Positions 11,501 through 22,458 of a DNA stretch of 64,000 nucleotides are shown piece by piece. A program made the translations under genes and the position numbers. Source of the stretch: Flaveria trinervia. Lineage: Eukaryota > Streptophyta > Magnoliopsida > Asterales > Asteraceae. The stretch is from positions 88,803,781 to 88,867,780 of the forward strand of contig CM046443.1 in NCBI GenBank assembly GCA_025506515.1, written 5' to 3'. How positions within the stretch are numbered: the first letter of the stretch is position 1; every line of letters starts with the position of its first letter. The notes beneath the pieces are model-generated. The model searched no databases. It saw only the letters and a program-made list of their open reading frames with translations, and was not told where the DNA came from.

Positions 11501-12151
11501 AGGCCACAGGGCCATCAGTTTGTAATTCATTTAAAATTATGGCCATCAGAAACCTGGGATATAATAGCCATCTTTTTCCCACAGGTTTCTGTGCCAGATC
11601 TTTGATTTCTAGAAACACAATTTGTGAAAAATTAAAGGTTGGTGTTCTAGAATTGAATATAATACCTGTTGCCACCGGGAAGACATTTGATCCCATGAGG
11701 ATGTCTTCGAGGCTAAGCAAACATTCACCATATGAAATATCAGTCGTTCAGCATCAGGGAAGTTCTTCTTCAGTATGGTAGCAGCTCGAAGATTTCTGTC
11801 GTACCCATTGTTGATGAAGGACATATCAGTTGTGCCCTTCGGGTACTCAGTCACACAAGCAGCATCTTGTAAATTTAGCACTCTACGAATGCTTTCAGGT
11901 GTAACCTCTACTTGTTTTTGGTTAACCAATGACCTAACAGAGATTTGGCCGGTAGGCACATCAGTGTGAACGTAGGCATTGGACCAAAACTGACTGAGTG
12001 ACTCTGGGTAGATGGTCGGGTTTAAGAGCAGAGCTGTATTATATTGAGAATCAGCCATTAGGTCTATGGCGTGATCAAACTTTGTCCAGAAGGCCGATTT
12101 CGTGAGGTAGGCGACGCAGTTATGTCGGGGTTTTAGACTCATGGTTGCCAT
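8595..12151 (-). pseudogene. Element B extra 3' ORF, frameshifted
   Basis: Starts at ATG 12151 (MATMSLKPRHNCVAYL). The first 180 codons are open and hold the conserved blocks NPTIYPESLSQFW, VTPESIRRVLNLQDA, DAERLIFHMVNV and then YPRFLMAII in the next frame. A Pro/Thr-rich linker (about 11400-10450) leads to a charged helical domain at 10161-9583 (SRSMDNIIDQLLRKGFDTEKL, then ERLEIMIRFISKYLGRSL). A basic block TLRHTFQYVKERVRIWPDPR and a short carboxy end finishing before the LTR follow. These blocks are matched closely in element C. I recall related Asteraceae proteins labelled 'synaptobrevin, longin-like', probably a misannotation. No membrane segment is visible. Function unknown. Confidence 0.75.
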
Positions 12152-12966
12152 TTTTGAAAGTATGAAGGTCAGAAGAACGGCTAATGGAACGTTTGAGAAG
12201 AAGACAGGTATTTATAGGGTTGGGATAGAAAAAGGCTGAAAGAAAACTACTGAAGTTTTGGTGTGGTCATCAGCTGTTTGAAACTACTGATGACGTGGTA
12301 TTAACCTTCAGAGGTTTTAAAACGACTGACAGTGGTGGTGTTGTCATCAGTGTTATAAAACAACTGAAGACTTGGTTTTGACCATCAGACGTTGAAACAG
12401 CTGAAGTCTTGGTGTTAACCATCAGTAGTTATGAAACTACTGAAGGTAGTGGTTTTGACTTCATATGATGTAAACAACTGAGGACTTGGTTTTTGTCATC
12501 AGTAGTTGTGAAACTACTGAAGACAGTGGTTTTGCCATCAGTTGTTGTAAACAACTGAAGACTTGGTATTAGTTATCAGTAGTTGTGAAACTACTGAAGA
12601 CTGTGGTCTTGCTTAGTTGTTTAGAAACAGCAGTTGTAGAAACAACTGAAGAGAAATTACTCATCAGCTGTTTTCGTCAATTCTTAGCTTTTCAGCTGTT
12701 TCATACTGTCCAACACTTACTCATCAGACTTTTCATCTTTTTCAGGTGTTTCATAGGACGTCAGTACTTATCTGTTTTACTGATTTCAGTAGTTGTAACT
12801 ACATCAGTAGTTTGAACAGATAAAGTACTTCAGTACTTGTGAGGCATTTAGCCTTCAGTAGTTATAAAACTACTGAGGGTAAAAGAACTCACTCATCAGT
12901 ACTTATATGTGACATGGTTACCAATGATCATCAGTACTTATTACTGAGATCATCAGTAGTTGTCAC
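12152..12966 (-). promoter_or_regulatory. Element B internal inter-ORF region: palindrome array, TATA box and leader
   Basis: About 800 bp between the RNase H stop and the extra ORF without coding sequence. From 12240 to 12960 it is a string of hairpin-like units. One type has arms TCAGTAGTT and AACTACTGA, the other TCAGTTGTT and AACAACTGA, roughly alternating about every 50-60 bp. The same motifs fill the LTRs. A TATA box, CCTATAAATA, lies at 12209-12218 and a leader of about 50 bases ends at the ATG (12151). I infer an internal promoter. Confidence 0.65.
12209..12218 (-). promoter_or_regulatory. TATA box upstream of element B extra ORF
   Basis: CCTATAAATA on the minus strand, 58 bp before the ATG at 12151. 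It is the standard plant Pol II TATA form. The same motif stands before the extra ORF of C and in the LTR of F (46995-47006). Confidence 0.65.
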
Positions 12967-14690
12967 TTATTCTAGCTGCAGCATACCAAGCCTTAACACC
13001 AGGTTGTGGAAAGTTGAACTATCCAAAGGCTTAGTAGTAAAAATGTCTGCAAGCTCATCAGCACTAGGCACAAACATAGGATTAATTAGACCCTTTTCAA
13101 AACAATCTCTTATAAAATGATGTCTAATTTCTATATGTTTGGTCCTAGAGTGCTGGACTGGATTTTTGACAATGCAAAGAGCTGAAGCACTATCCATTAA
13201 TAACGGAGTCTTAGTCTCTGTAATGCCATAATCCAAAAGTTGATTCAAGCCAGAGTACTTGGGATGTACAACTTGCAGCAGCAATGTACTCGGCTTCAGC
13301 AGTGGATGTAGCAACAGATGTTTGTTTCTTACTCTGCCAAGAAATCAAACAGTTGCTAGGATTGACATCCACCAGAAGTTGATTTCCTGGTTAACTTACA
13401 CCCTGCATAGTCACTATCAGAGAAAGCAACTAATTTGCAAGAGTGCCCAGTGGAATACCATAAACCTAGAGATTGTGTACCTTGCAAATATCTAAAGATC
13501 CTCTTGACTGCAATCAGATGAGACTCTTTAGGTGCAGCCTGAAATCTAGCACAAAACACATGTAGCAAACATAATATCTGGTCTAGAAGCTGTTAAATAC
13601 ATCAAGGACCCAATCATACATCTGTAAAGCGTTCATCAACAGCTTTACCTTTTGATCAACATCCAATTGTGTGGTGTTGCACATGGGAGTAGAACAGGGC
13701 TTACAGTTTTGTAAATCAAACTTATTTAAAAGATCTTTTGTATATTTAGACTGATGAATGAAAATTCCATCAGCTTTTTGTTTGATTTGCAAGCCTAGAA
13801 AGAACTGTAATTCTCCCATTGCACTCATTTCAAACTTCATTGCATTATTTTGTAAAATCATCACACACTGGGGATCAGAGGATGCAAAATATAATAATCA
13901 ACATAAATTTGAACAAGTAGCTTATGCTGATCCACCTTCTTAATAAATAAATTTATCTATGGAGCCTCTAGTGAAATTATTTTGCAAAGAAAGTTAGATA
14001 ATGTCTCATACCAGGCTCTAGGAGCTTGTTTCAACCCATAAAGAGCTTATCAAGCTTGTATACCCATTCTGGGTGTTTATTATCCTCAAAACATGGTGGT
14101 TGACACACATAAACTTCTTCTTTTATTTTACCATATAAAAATGCACTTTTAACATCCATTTGAAAAACTTTAAGATTGTGGAGTGCAGCATAGGCTAAGA
14201 ACAATCTAATTGCCTCCAGTCTGGCTACAGGGGCAAAGGTGTCATCATATCAATACCTTCTTCTTGTGCAAACCCCTGAACAACCAGTCTGGCCTTGTTC
14301 TAACAATAAGCCCATTTTCATCTGTTTTATTCCTAAACACCCATTTAGTGCCTATTGCACACTTACCTGGGGGAAGAGGAACAAGCTCCCACACTTGCTG
14401 TTTTTTGAACTGAAGAAGCTCAAGCTGCATTGCTTCAACCCAGCCATTGTCTCTAAGTGCAACATGATAATTCTTTGGCTCTAGCTGACTGATGAAGAGA
14501 GCATAGAAGCAGAAATTGGACAATTGACTTCTGGTTGAAACTCCAGCATTGATATCACCAATGATTTGAGACATTGGGTGATTCTTCAGCTCTGGATAAA
14601 CAATGAGATCAGTGCAAGTGTTTGTAGAACCTTCAGCAGCAACAGATGTTGATGTAGACTCTTGAAACCATGTAGATGGTGGCAACTCAA
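12967..14690 (-). pseudogene. Element B reverse transcriptase and RNase H
   Basis: Copia pol. RT begins near 14690, with the block upstream of the palm (MQLELLQFKKQQVWELVPLP). GTKWVFRNKTDENG follows. The palm motif reads YVDY near 13895, where the family has YVDD, so a catalytic aspartate is lost. FEMSAMGELQFFLGLQIKQK (13830-13770) is RT thumb/connection. RNase H follows with FSDSDYAGCK and NPVQHSRTKHIEIRHHF, ending about 12970. Several frameshifts break it. It is clearly homologous to the better preserved copy in element C. Confidence 0.85.
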
Positions 14691-14833
14691 ATGAAGTTGA
14701 AGATGCAGAAATCTCATCAGCACTTGTGTGGATGAAGCTACTGAAGCTACAGGAGCATCAGGTTTAGAGGACACAGGCAGTTGGTCACTAAAACCTGAAG
14801 AGGTGAGTACTGCTATCATCATCATCATCAGCA

Positions 14834-15960
14834 CTAGCAGTACCACCAGGTGGTGAACTGTTGACAGGAGCAACAACAGGAGTTTGATAAGGAACTATTG
14901 CAGTATGTCCAAATCAAATAGCTCACAGGGCTTGTGGAATCTTTCCCTTGGAGATTCATTAAACTTAACATGTAGAGTCTTTCAACCATCTTTGTTCTAC
15001 AGTTGAAGACTCTGTATGCTTGCTGCAAGTTGATGAATAACCAACAAAGTACCCTGCATCCACCTTAGGATCAAATTTTGGAGTTGATCCCGTGTGTTGA
15101 GAATGAAACAAGGACACCCAAAAGCTCTGAAGAATGAATTAGAGGGGCCAAATGATGAAGAACTTCATATGGAGTCTTCATCAACCTCTGATTTACTAGA
15201 ACTCTATTCGTACATAGCAAGCTGTATTGACAGCTTCAGCCCAAAAAGTCATTGGCAGTCCAGAATCAGCCAACATGGACCTTGCAGCTTCAATAAGGGT
15301 CATGTTCTTTCTCTCACTACTCATTTTGTTGAGGAGTTCTTGGAATGCTAAACTGCCTCGATTCCCTTTGAGAGGTAGAACTCATCAAGTGTTTGTCTGA
15401 ATTCTGTTCCATTATCACTTCTAATACTTGACTGAGAGGGAATACTGCTTCTGAACATACAACACAAAGTTGATAATCTTCTGAGCTGCCTCATCCTTTG
15501 AATGCAAGAAGAAAGTCCATACAAATTGGAGTAATCATCCACAATTACCAGACAGTATTTCTTCTTAGCCATACTCATTACTCTCACAGGACCAAAGAGA
15601 TCCATGTGAAGAAGCTGTAAGCAGGCAGTGGACTTAGGTTCTTCTATGGAGGGGAATGAAGCTTGTGCTGTTTTCCTTTTAAACAAGCAGTGTAGTTATC
15701 TTCACATTTGTACTCCTTCATAGGCAGTCCCCTTACTAAACCATGGTTTATCAGCTGATTTATGTTTTTGAGATTAACTGACCAGCCTTCTATGCCATAG
15801 AATAGATTTTGATTGGCAAGCCTTGGAAAATAGGCAAGGATGGCCTTTGAGATCTATTTTCTTGGAAAAGATCTAAGGCCTACACTCTTTCTGTCCTGTT
15901 GGCCTTCAGGAGAGGTATTCATCAACAACCACCTTATCAATCAACTTAGAACTTTGGATG
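14834..15960 (-). pseudogene. Element B integrase region
   Basis: Includes a degraded GAG-pre-integrase zinc-binding region on the right. The core has LLHMDLFGPV (first catalytic Asp) and SDNGTEF (second Asp) at 15686-15348. The segment after GIE is frameshifted, so the third acidic residue is not in a continuous frame. A carboxy part with YRVFNCRTKMVE lies at 15028-14960. Integrase joins the element DNA to the host chromosome. This copy is broken by several indels. Confidence 0.8.
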
Positions 15961-16173
15961 ACAGAATCCGACAGTTTCTGACTGTGTGAAAAGAGCAAAC
16001 TGGCCTTTGTCACACATTTGACTGACACTCAAGAGCGTTGTACTTGAGATTTTCCACATGGTTAACATCATCAAACTTTATTTCCCCATTGGAAACAAAG
16101 CCTTTGCGCAGATGATGTAACCCTTTGCATCATTGCCAAATGACACAAACCCCTTCCTTCCTGAGAGTAGTCA

Positions 16174-16476
16174 TTAAGAAGTGATAGTTTCCTTCATATG
16201 CATGGATCCTCCACTGTCTACATACCAGATGCCTCTGTGGATGTTGAAGAACCCTGCAAACACAACACAATTAGTTAGATTTTGAGACCCAAACCTTTTT
16301 GGTTTTGGGCCTGTTCTCATCAACAGATGGTAAACTAACAGGTTTGTTAGAAACAACAGCCTGAGAGGAAGAAGATGGTGAAGAAGAGGAATCCTTTGGC
16401 TTGGACCACCTTTTCTGTGTTTCAACATAGGAACATCTAATTGGTTAACTCTTCCTAATAGATGTTGAACCATCAT
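16174..16476 (-). pseudogene. Element B protease region
   Basis: The ORF ends with GIWYVDSGGSMHM, the retropepsin-type DSG active-site block of Copia polyproteins. The usual continuation of this block is lost by frameshift. It lies between the gag tail and integrase as expected. Confidence 0.75.
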
Positions 16477-16584
16477 AACCAGCTGTGTCTGATTTGTGAT
16501 AAAGGTTTCAGCTCTCCAAACACATTGGCATTAGAGTTGATAAGTTCCTATGTTGCACCTTCTTCTTTTGAGCAATCTCAGCTG

Positions 16585-19105
16585 TTACCTGTTTAACCCC
16601 TTCCTTTTTGGATTTCTTTTGGACTTAAGGGTTACAGGATTTGATGTTGCTGGTACAAATGTGGCTTCAAATTCTGTTTTCATTTTAACCATTTTCTCTT
16701 TAATTTCCTCTTTATGTTTGAGTTTGGATCCTCTTTTGTACCAACAATCATCTGTAAGATGATTGAACAAACCATATATTTCACATGGTTTCTTCTTCAT
16801 CTTATGTTGATCATCAACTAAAGAGAATGAAACTACTGAAGACTTGTTCTTCAGCACTTTGGAAGCACAATGCTTTCTTGACTTCCTCTTTAGTAGTCTT
16901 CAAACCCTTTCTACTACAGGTTTTCTTCTCTTCAGTGCTGACAGTAGTTGGAGTTTGAACTTCAGGTGTTAAATCTTGCTCTCCAGTCCTTTCAGGACTT
17001 CCAAATATACTCCTGAGTTGATCAACTCTTTGATCATGTGAGTGTCAGTATTTGAACCATCAAGATCAGCTGATAGGTTCAATGAGTGAATAATACTAAC
17101 TTCAACTTCTGATGGTGCTCTATCAGAAAGTGAATCACATGATGAGGTGGATTGGTTATTGCTTTCTCAATCAGATTTCACTTCTGCTCTTGAAGCAAAA
17201 TCTGTAGGAGGAGCAGTGTGATTATAACCAATACCAAACTTCAGATTGGAAGCAGATTGCTTACTCAGAAGCATTTCAAAACCTTAGCATGATTGTACCC
17301 ATCGATCACACTTTACTTGGGTGACTGCAAGGGTTTCTTTGAGGTCTTTGTACTTTCCTAAAAGTACCTCTTCCCTAGCCTTATCATAGTGATTTGGCAT
17401 TTAAGTTTATAAATCTCATCATTTTTCTCTTTAAGCATAGACTCAAACTCAGCTTTTCTTTTGGAAATGATCTTTTCTAGCTCTATGTTCTTATTAATTA
17501 AAGCTACATTTGCTTCTCTAATAGAGGCAAATGCTGCTATGCATGTTTCAGAACATAATTTGGCCTTAGCCTCAGAGGATACCTGTGATACCTGTGATGA
17601 AGAGGCATTTGAGGATGATCCATCTGCAGACTCCAGAGCCATAAGTGCCAAATTCCCAAAAGGACCGTCACCACCATGTTGACCAGCACCTATGAATAGT
17701 TGTTCATGACCAGACATGTCATCTGGTAAACTGCTCCAGTCAACAACTCCAGGGGTGAAGAAGTTGTGTTGTTGAGGTTGAGGAGGTTGATGAGATTGAG
17801 ATGGTTGAGGCTCAGGAAGAGCATGTGGTTGTTGAGCAATGGGTGCTTGAACCTGACTCGTTTGTGGCATGTAATAACAAGGGTAACGATATGGCATTGG
17901 ACCCTGAGGAACAAAATATGCAGGAGATCGTGGTTGAGAATGATGACCAGAATTGACAGGATGTTGCCCTCTGTGTTGTTGACTATTGCCAGGGAAAGTC
18001 ACAAAGGGTGCAGAAGAATTAGATCCAGATGATCTACATTCTCTAGCAAAGTGTCCAAGCCTATGGCATTTGTGACACCTCAACTTACTCTTGTCAAAAC
18101 CAACTTTGGTTTTGCCAAAGAGTCCTGGGAACTTTCTTCCAGTTCTTTTGTAGAACTTCTGAGATCTGATATTTATCAAGGCCATTTGGCTCAAAATATC
18201 CATCTCTTCTAAGTCATCATGAGCAATCCCCTTGAGATCATCCGTGATGAAGCATAGATTGTCATTATTACACCCATTAAACTGACTATCAACACTCACA
18301 ATGCAAAATCAGAAGTGTTTGAAGAGAAATCAATATGCTAATCATACTGGCATTCAGATGAGGCATATTCTGACTCATGACCAACCAAGGCAGTGTTGCC
18401 TGGTACAAAGTCATCAGTGAGCTTTCCAGATGATGACAGTTTTCGTTTCTGTTCTATCTCTCTCTCAAATGTGAGCAGTTTCCCATGGAGTTGGGTGAGA
18501 GATAGTTTATCTAAATTTGCACGGAGCGTAGGACAATAGTATATGTGTCCAATCTCTCAGGCAGTGATCTGAGAAATCTGTTATTCATCTGGCTATTGGT
18601 GTACTCATGTTTAACCATTTTTAATTCAGAGATCAAACAAGAGAACCGCTCAAACTGTTGAGTCAGTGTCTCACCCTTCCTATGAGAGAATGTCTTATAT
18701 TGTTAGGCAAGGATTTCTCTATTATTTGCCAAGACCTCATCTGTTCCTCCAAATTGTTCTTTCAAGGCATTCCAGAGGTCATGGGCAGTTTCATAATGCA
18801 TTAGCCAGAATAGATTTCATTGGGCAGTGCCATGGCCAGAAATCCATGGGCTTTTGCATCAATCTCAAACAATTTCTTATCCTCATCTGAGTATTGCTCC
18901 CTCCTCTTCGGAACCATTTGATTGGTTTCCGGGTTACTCACCATCGGCTTGTGTGGACCATGTACCACTGATGTCCAACAACTGAGCTGTTAACAGACAG
19001 GTGATGGAGCATTCATCGTTGCCATATGTTATACTCACTCCTAACCAGCATTGGAGGCTTGGTTGAGGAACCAGTATTATGAGGATCATTGGAAGGAGTA
19101 GTCAT
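16585..19105 (-). pseudogene. Element B gag, fragmented
   Basis: Starts at ATG 19105 (MTTPSNDPHNTGSSTKP), right after the PBS. A damaged UBN2-type gag core follows. A 313-codon open stretch (18299-17358) holds FYKRTGRKFPG and the zinc knuckle CHKCHRLGHFAREC, then a Pro/Gln-rich region and a coiled coil. A second knuckle at about 16800-16750 reads CEIYGLFNHLTDDC, where the second cysteine of the CX2CX4HX4C pattern is replaced by tyrosine (element C keeps it). Gag forms the virus-like particle and binds RNA. Two knuckles and a long coiled tail fit Sirevirus-type gag. Confidence 0.85.
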
Positions 19106-19300
19106 TTTAGAAAATTCAGACAAATTCAAAATAAGGAAAACAAATTTAGCTCAAAACCATTAAGAACCTCAATTAAAATGGCCAAAAGCAACAAAACTTC
19201 AATCTCTATAACAGATTCGGGCGAATTTGCTAGTTCGATCAAACTTAGAGCAAACGAGCAGTTTCAATGATCAATTGTTAGATCGATCAATGATTAACCA

Positions 19301-19312
19301 GCTCTGATACCA
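19301..19312 (-). other. Element B primer-binding site
   Basis: Minus strand TGGTATCAGAGC, two bases from the 5' LTR. It matches the 3' end of plant initiator tRNA-Met, the usual Copia primer. Confidence 0.92.
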
Positions 19313-19314
19313 TT

Positions 19315-20188
19315 TGATAGGATCTCAGCATCTAGTTTGATCGATTCGAATGATTTCAGCAGTAGAATAGAGTACCAACTAGCACAATTCGAGCAAGAAT
19401 ACCAAAGATATTGCAATGAACAGAATTAGTTATAGAGAGAGAAAGTTTCTGCAAAAAGAATATTTCATTCAATCACACGCTTTCATGATGGAAAAAAGTG
19501 TCACACATACAATCAGGTCAATCATCCATTATATAGGAATGTCGTGCTGGAAGATTCCTTATATAGGAGATGTGACGTCTGCTGATGTCACTCGATAGTG
19601 ACATCTAACACAATTATTTAAACAACTGAAACACAACTACTGAAGATGTCAAAACAGCTGACATCTTCTTACAAAAATACTAAGTGTTATCAGTTACTAC
19701 AACTACTGAAAAGAAACTACTGAAACTACAACGACTGAAGAACAAGCTCTTCAGTCGTTTTACAAAACTACTGAAAGTAAAAACATAAAACTACTGATAT
19801 CACAACTACTGAAGAAGTACTCTTCAGCTGTTATGACAAACTACTGAAACTTCAGCACTTGGTCTTCAGACTTGAACTTCAGACGTTTCATCAGCTGATG
19901 ACTTCAGTAGATGTCATCAGCTGATGTCTTCAGTCTTTGTCTTTAGACTTTGTACATTAGTTGTTGATCTTCAGCACTTGTGGACTCTTCAGCTGTTGGA
20001 CTTTAGTACTTTGGTCTTCAGCTTCAGCACTTTAGTCTTCAGCTGTTGAAGTCTTCAGTACTTGATCTTCAGCTGTTGAAGTCTTCAGCACTTGTCAAAC
20101 TGCTGATGAAGCCTTCAGCAGTTGTTGTGATATCATGTGGGACTTAGAGGTTTTCTAATCTTGGCTCATTGGTTCTTTTGGTCCAACA
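19315..20188 (-). repeat. Element B 5' LTR
   Basis: 874 bp. Two TATA-like sites occur on the minus strand (CCTATATAAT near 19529-19538 and CCTATATAAGG near 19557-19567). U3 is dense in CTTCAG-type palindromes, including the paired arms AACGACTGAAGA and TCTTCAGTCGTT near 19728-19758. Confidence 0.93.
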
Positions 20189-20193
20189 TCTGA

Positions 20194-20419
20194 GAGCTCT
20201 TCCGAAGGTAAATTTCTTAGACAGTTATTTATTTTGAAGACATGATTTGCTTCGAAGTTAAAAGCATAACTTCCGAAGTACGAATTTTCAAATAATCTAA
20301 GGAAAGTCTTCAGAAAAAGATTTTAATCCAAAGAAAACATGAGCTTATGAGAGTGATGAACTAGACAACTTAGGAGACACATATTCTAAGAAATAATAAG
20401 AATTAGTTTTAAGAAAAAT
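20194..20419 (-). promoter_or_regulatory. Element A inter-ORF region, distal half
   Basis: This resumes element A after nested B. It carries CTTCCGAAG, CTTCGAAG and TTCCGAAG motifs and lies just after the RNase H end. Together with 7210-7684 it makes a non-coding gap of about 700 bp between pol and the extra ORF. Confidence 0.55.
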
Positions 20420-21971
20420 CTACTCAAGGTTGTTCATCCTAATAGCTGATATTAGATATTTAAATCTCTGTTCATTAAAGGCCTTTATAAACATATCGGC
20501 ATATTGTTCATCTGTGTGAACCTTGACTAGTTTAATTAATCCCTTTTCATAGTTATCTCTTATTAAATGATGCCTGATATTGATGTGCTTTGTCCTTGAG
20601 TGCTGCACAGGGTTCTCTGTGATTGAGATAGCACTGTTGTTGTCTATGTGAATGGGAGTCTCCTCGAAGTTTAACCCATAGTCCAGCATCTGATTTTGAA
20701 TCCAAAGTACTTGAGCACAGCAGCTTGCAACAGCAATGTATTTAGCTTCAGAAGTTGATGCAGAGACACATGATTGTTTCTTGCATTGCCATGAGACAAC
20801 CCTTCCACCAAGAATTGACATCCCCTAGATGTAAACTTTGCAGTCATATTGCAACCACCATAATTACTATCTGTATAGGCATATAGATTGAAGTCAGGAT
20901 TCTTGGGATACCATAAACCAAGTGTTGATGCACCTTTGAGGTATCTTAGAATCCTCTTGATAGTGATAAGGTGAGACATCTTAGGGTTGGCTTGATATCT
21001 GGCACAGATACATGTAGCAAACATGATATCAGGCTGCTAGCAGTAAGATACATAAGATACCCAATCATAGCTCTGTATAAGTGCTCATCTACACACTCCC
21101 TCTCAAGATCAAGACCAAGGGAGTGGTTCCTAGCTATGGGTGTCTTAGCAATCTTACAGTCAGTCATGTTGAACCTGCTAAGTATGTCTTGAACATACTT
21201 TGACTGACTTATGAAGATGCCATCTTCAACTTGCTTCACTTTAATTCCCAGAAAGAAATTGAGTTCCCCCATGGCACTCATTTCAAATTTGTCTTTCATC
21301 AGCTTCTCAAAGTCTTTACAGAGCTTTGGATTAGTGAACCGAAGATCATGTCATCCACATACACTTGAACTAGCAATATGTCTTTTCCTTGTCCTGTGAT
21401 GAAGAGAGTTCCATCTATAGTATCTCTCCTGTATCCATGTTTACAAAGATACTCAGATAGTGTCTCATACCATTTCCTGAGTGCCTGATGCAGCCCATAG
21501 AGAGCTTTGTCAAGCTTGCAGACATAATCAGGATGATCAGGATCTAAAAAACCAGGTGGCTATTGACATAAACCTCTCCATCTATCACTCCATATAAAAA
21601 GGCACACTTCACATCAAGTTGAAAGACCTTGAAGTTCTTGGAGGCAGCAAATGCCAGGAATATCCTAACAGCTTCTAATCTTGCCACTGGAGCAAAGACA
21701 TCAGTGTAGTCAATCCCTTCTTCTTGTCTGTATCCTTGAACAACCAGTCTAGCTCTGTTCTTGATGATGATGCCTCTATCATCCCTCTTGTTCCTAAACA
21801 CCCATTTGGTTCCAATGGTAGTCTTCCGAGAAGGAAGAGGACAAAGGTTCCAAACTTTCTGCCTTTTGAATTGAAGCAGCTCTTGTGCATAGCTTCAACC
21901 CAGCTTCCATCCTTTAGAGCTTCATAACTTTCTTTGGCTCTATCTAGGATAGAAAACAAGAGTGAAGACAA
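20420..21971 (-). pseudogene. Element A reverse transcriptase and RNase H
   Basis: RT blocks read right to left: the pre-palm region near 21970, VFRNKRDDRGIIIKNRARLV, FQLDVKCAFLYG, then YVDDMIFGS (about 21361-21340) with the catalytic Asp pair intact, then FEMSAMGELNFFLGIKVKQ. RNase H follows, with SWQCKKQSCVSASTSEAKY where the family has an acidic residue in place of the lysine. HIDNNSAISITENPVQHSRT follows and the frame ends MNNLE at about 20420. Several frameshifts separate the blocks. Confidence 0.87.
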
Positions 21972-22084
21972 ACATTTGCTTCATGAGTTTGTCCTCTTGT
22001 CTTTACCCCTGAGACAACATCTCCAATGATGTTTGTGGTAGGGTGAGACTTGTGGATCCTAAGCTGAGGGATCACAACAAGTTG

Positions 22085-22351
22085 TTAAGAAAGATCTAAA
22101 TTAGAGAAATTTAGATCTGGCAAAGATGTTTCTCCCACCACATCAACACACTTTTCAAGTGAAACTTGATTCAAGCAGTGTGTGACATCATTGATGTTCT
22201 CATCAATGGTGTGGTTAGTAGCATCAAGAAATTCTTGATCACTATCACCACCACCATTGTTGTCTTCCATAATTGAGGTGTTCTTATCTGGTTGTAGAGA
22301 CTCTGAGCTAGAATTTGAAGGCATACCAGATGTATCAGCTGAGTTTGTCAT
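22085..22351 (-). pseudogene. Element A integrase-RT linker
   Basis: An 88-codon Ser/Asn/Asp-rich hydrophilic stretch (NSSSESLQPDKNTSIMEDNN). It lies where Copia polyproteins have a variable linker between integrase and RT. No catalytic motif is present. Confidence 0.6.
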
Positions 22352-22458
22352 TGTTGTGCTGATAGAAACCTCATTTGCAGAAGTGGTTCCAACTGGAGCT
22401 GAAGATGTATGACTTGAAGATCTTCCTAGCTCAAATCTTGGATCAGGATCACCTGTAT

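Larger units (their letters stand above)
7685..20188 (-). mobile_element. Element B: Sirevirus-like Ty1/Copia retrotransposon nested in A
   Basis: The LTRs start TGATAGGATCTCAGC and end GTCCAACA, and the element is flanked by a perfect TCTGA duplication (7680-7684 and 20189-20193). It is minus-strand oriented: PBS at 19301-19312, PPT beside 8586. Order: gag, protease, integrase, RT, RNase H, palindromic gap, extra ORF. It is of the same family group as element C. All coding regions carry frameshifts or stops, and the RT active-site motif is altered, so it is not autonomous as read. Confidence 0.95.

Noticed and set aside
8595..12151. Extra ORF as a host synaptobrevin/longin gene or a retroviral envelope
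   Set aside because: It lies inside the element between pol and the 3' LTR, is repeated in four elements, and shows no signal peptide, membrane span or longin/SNARE motif I can see.
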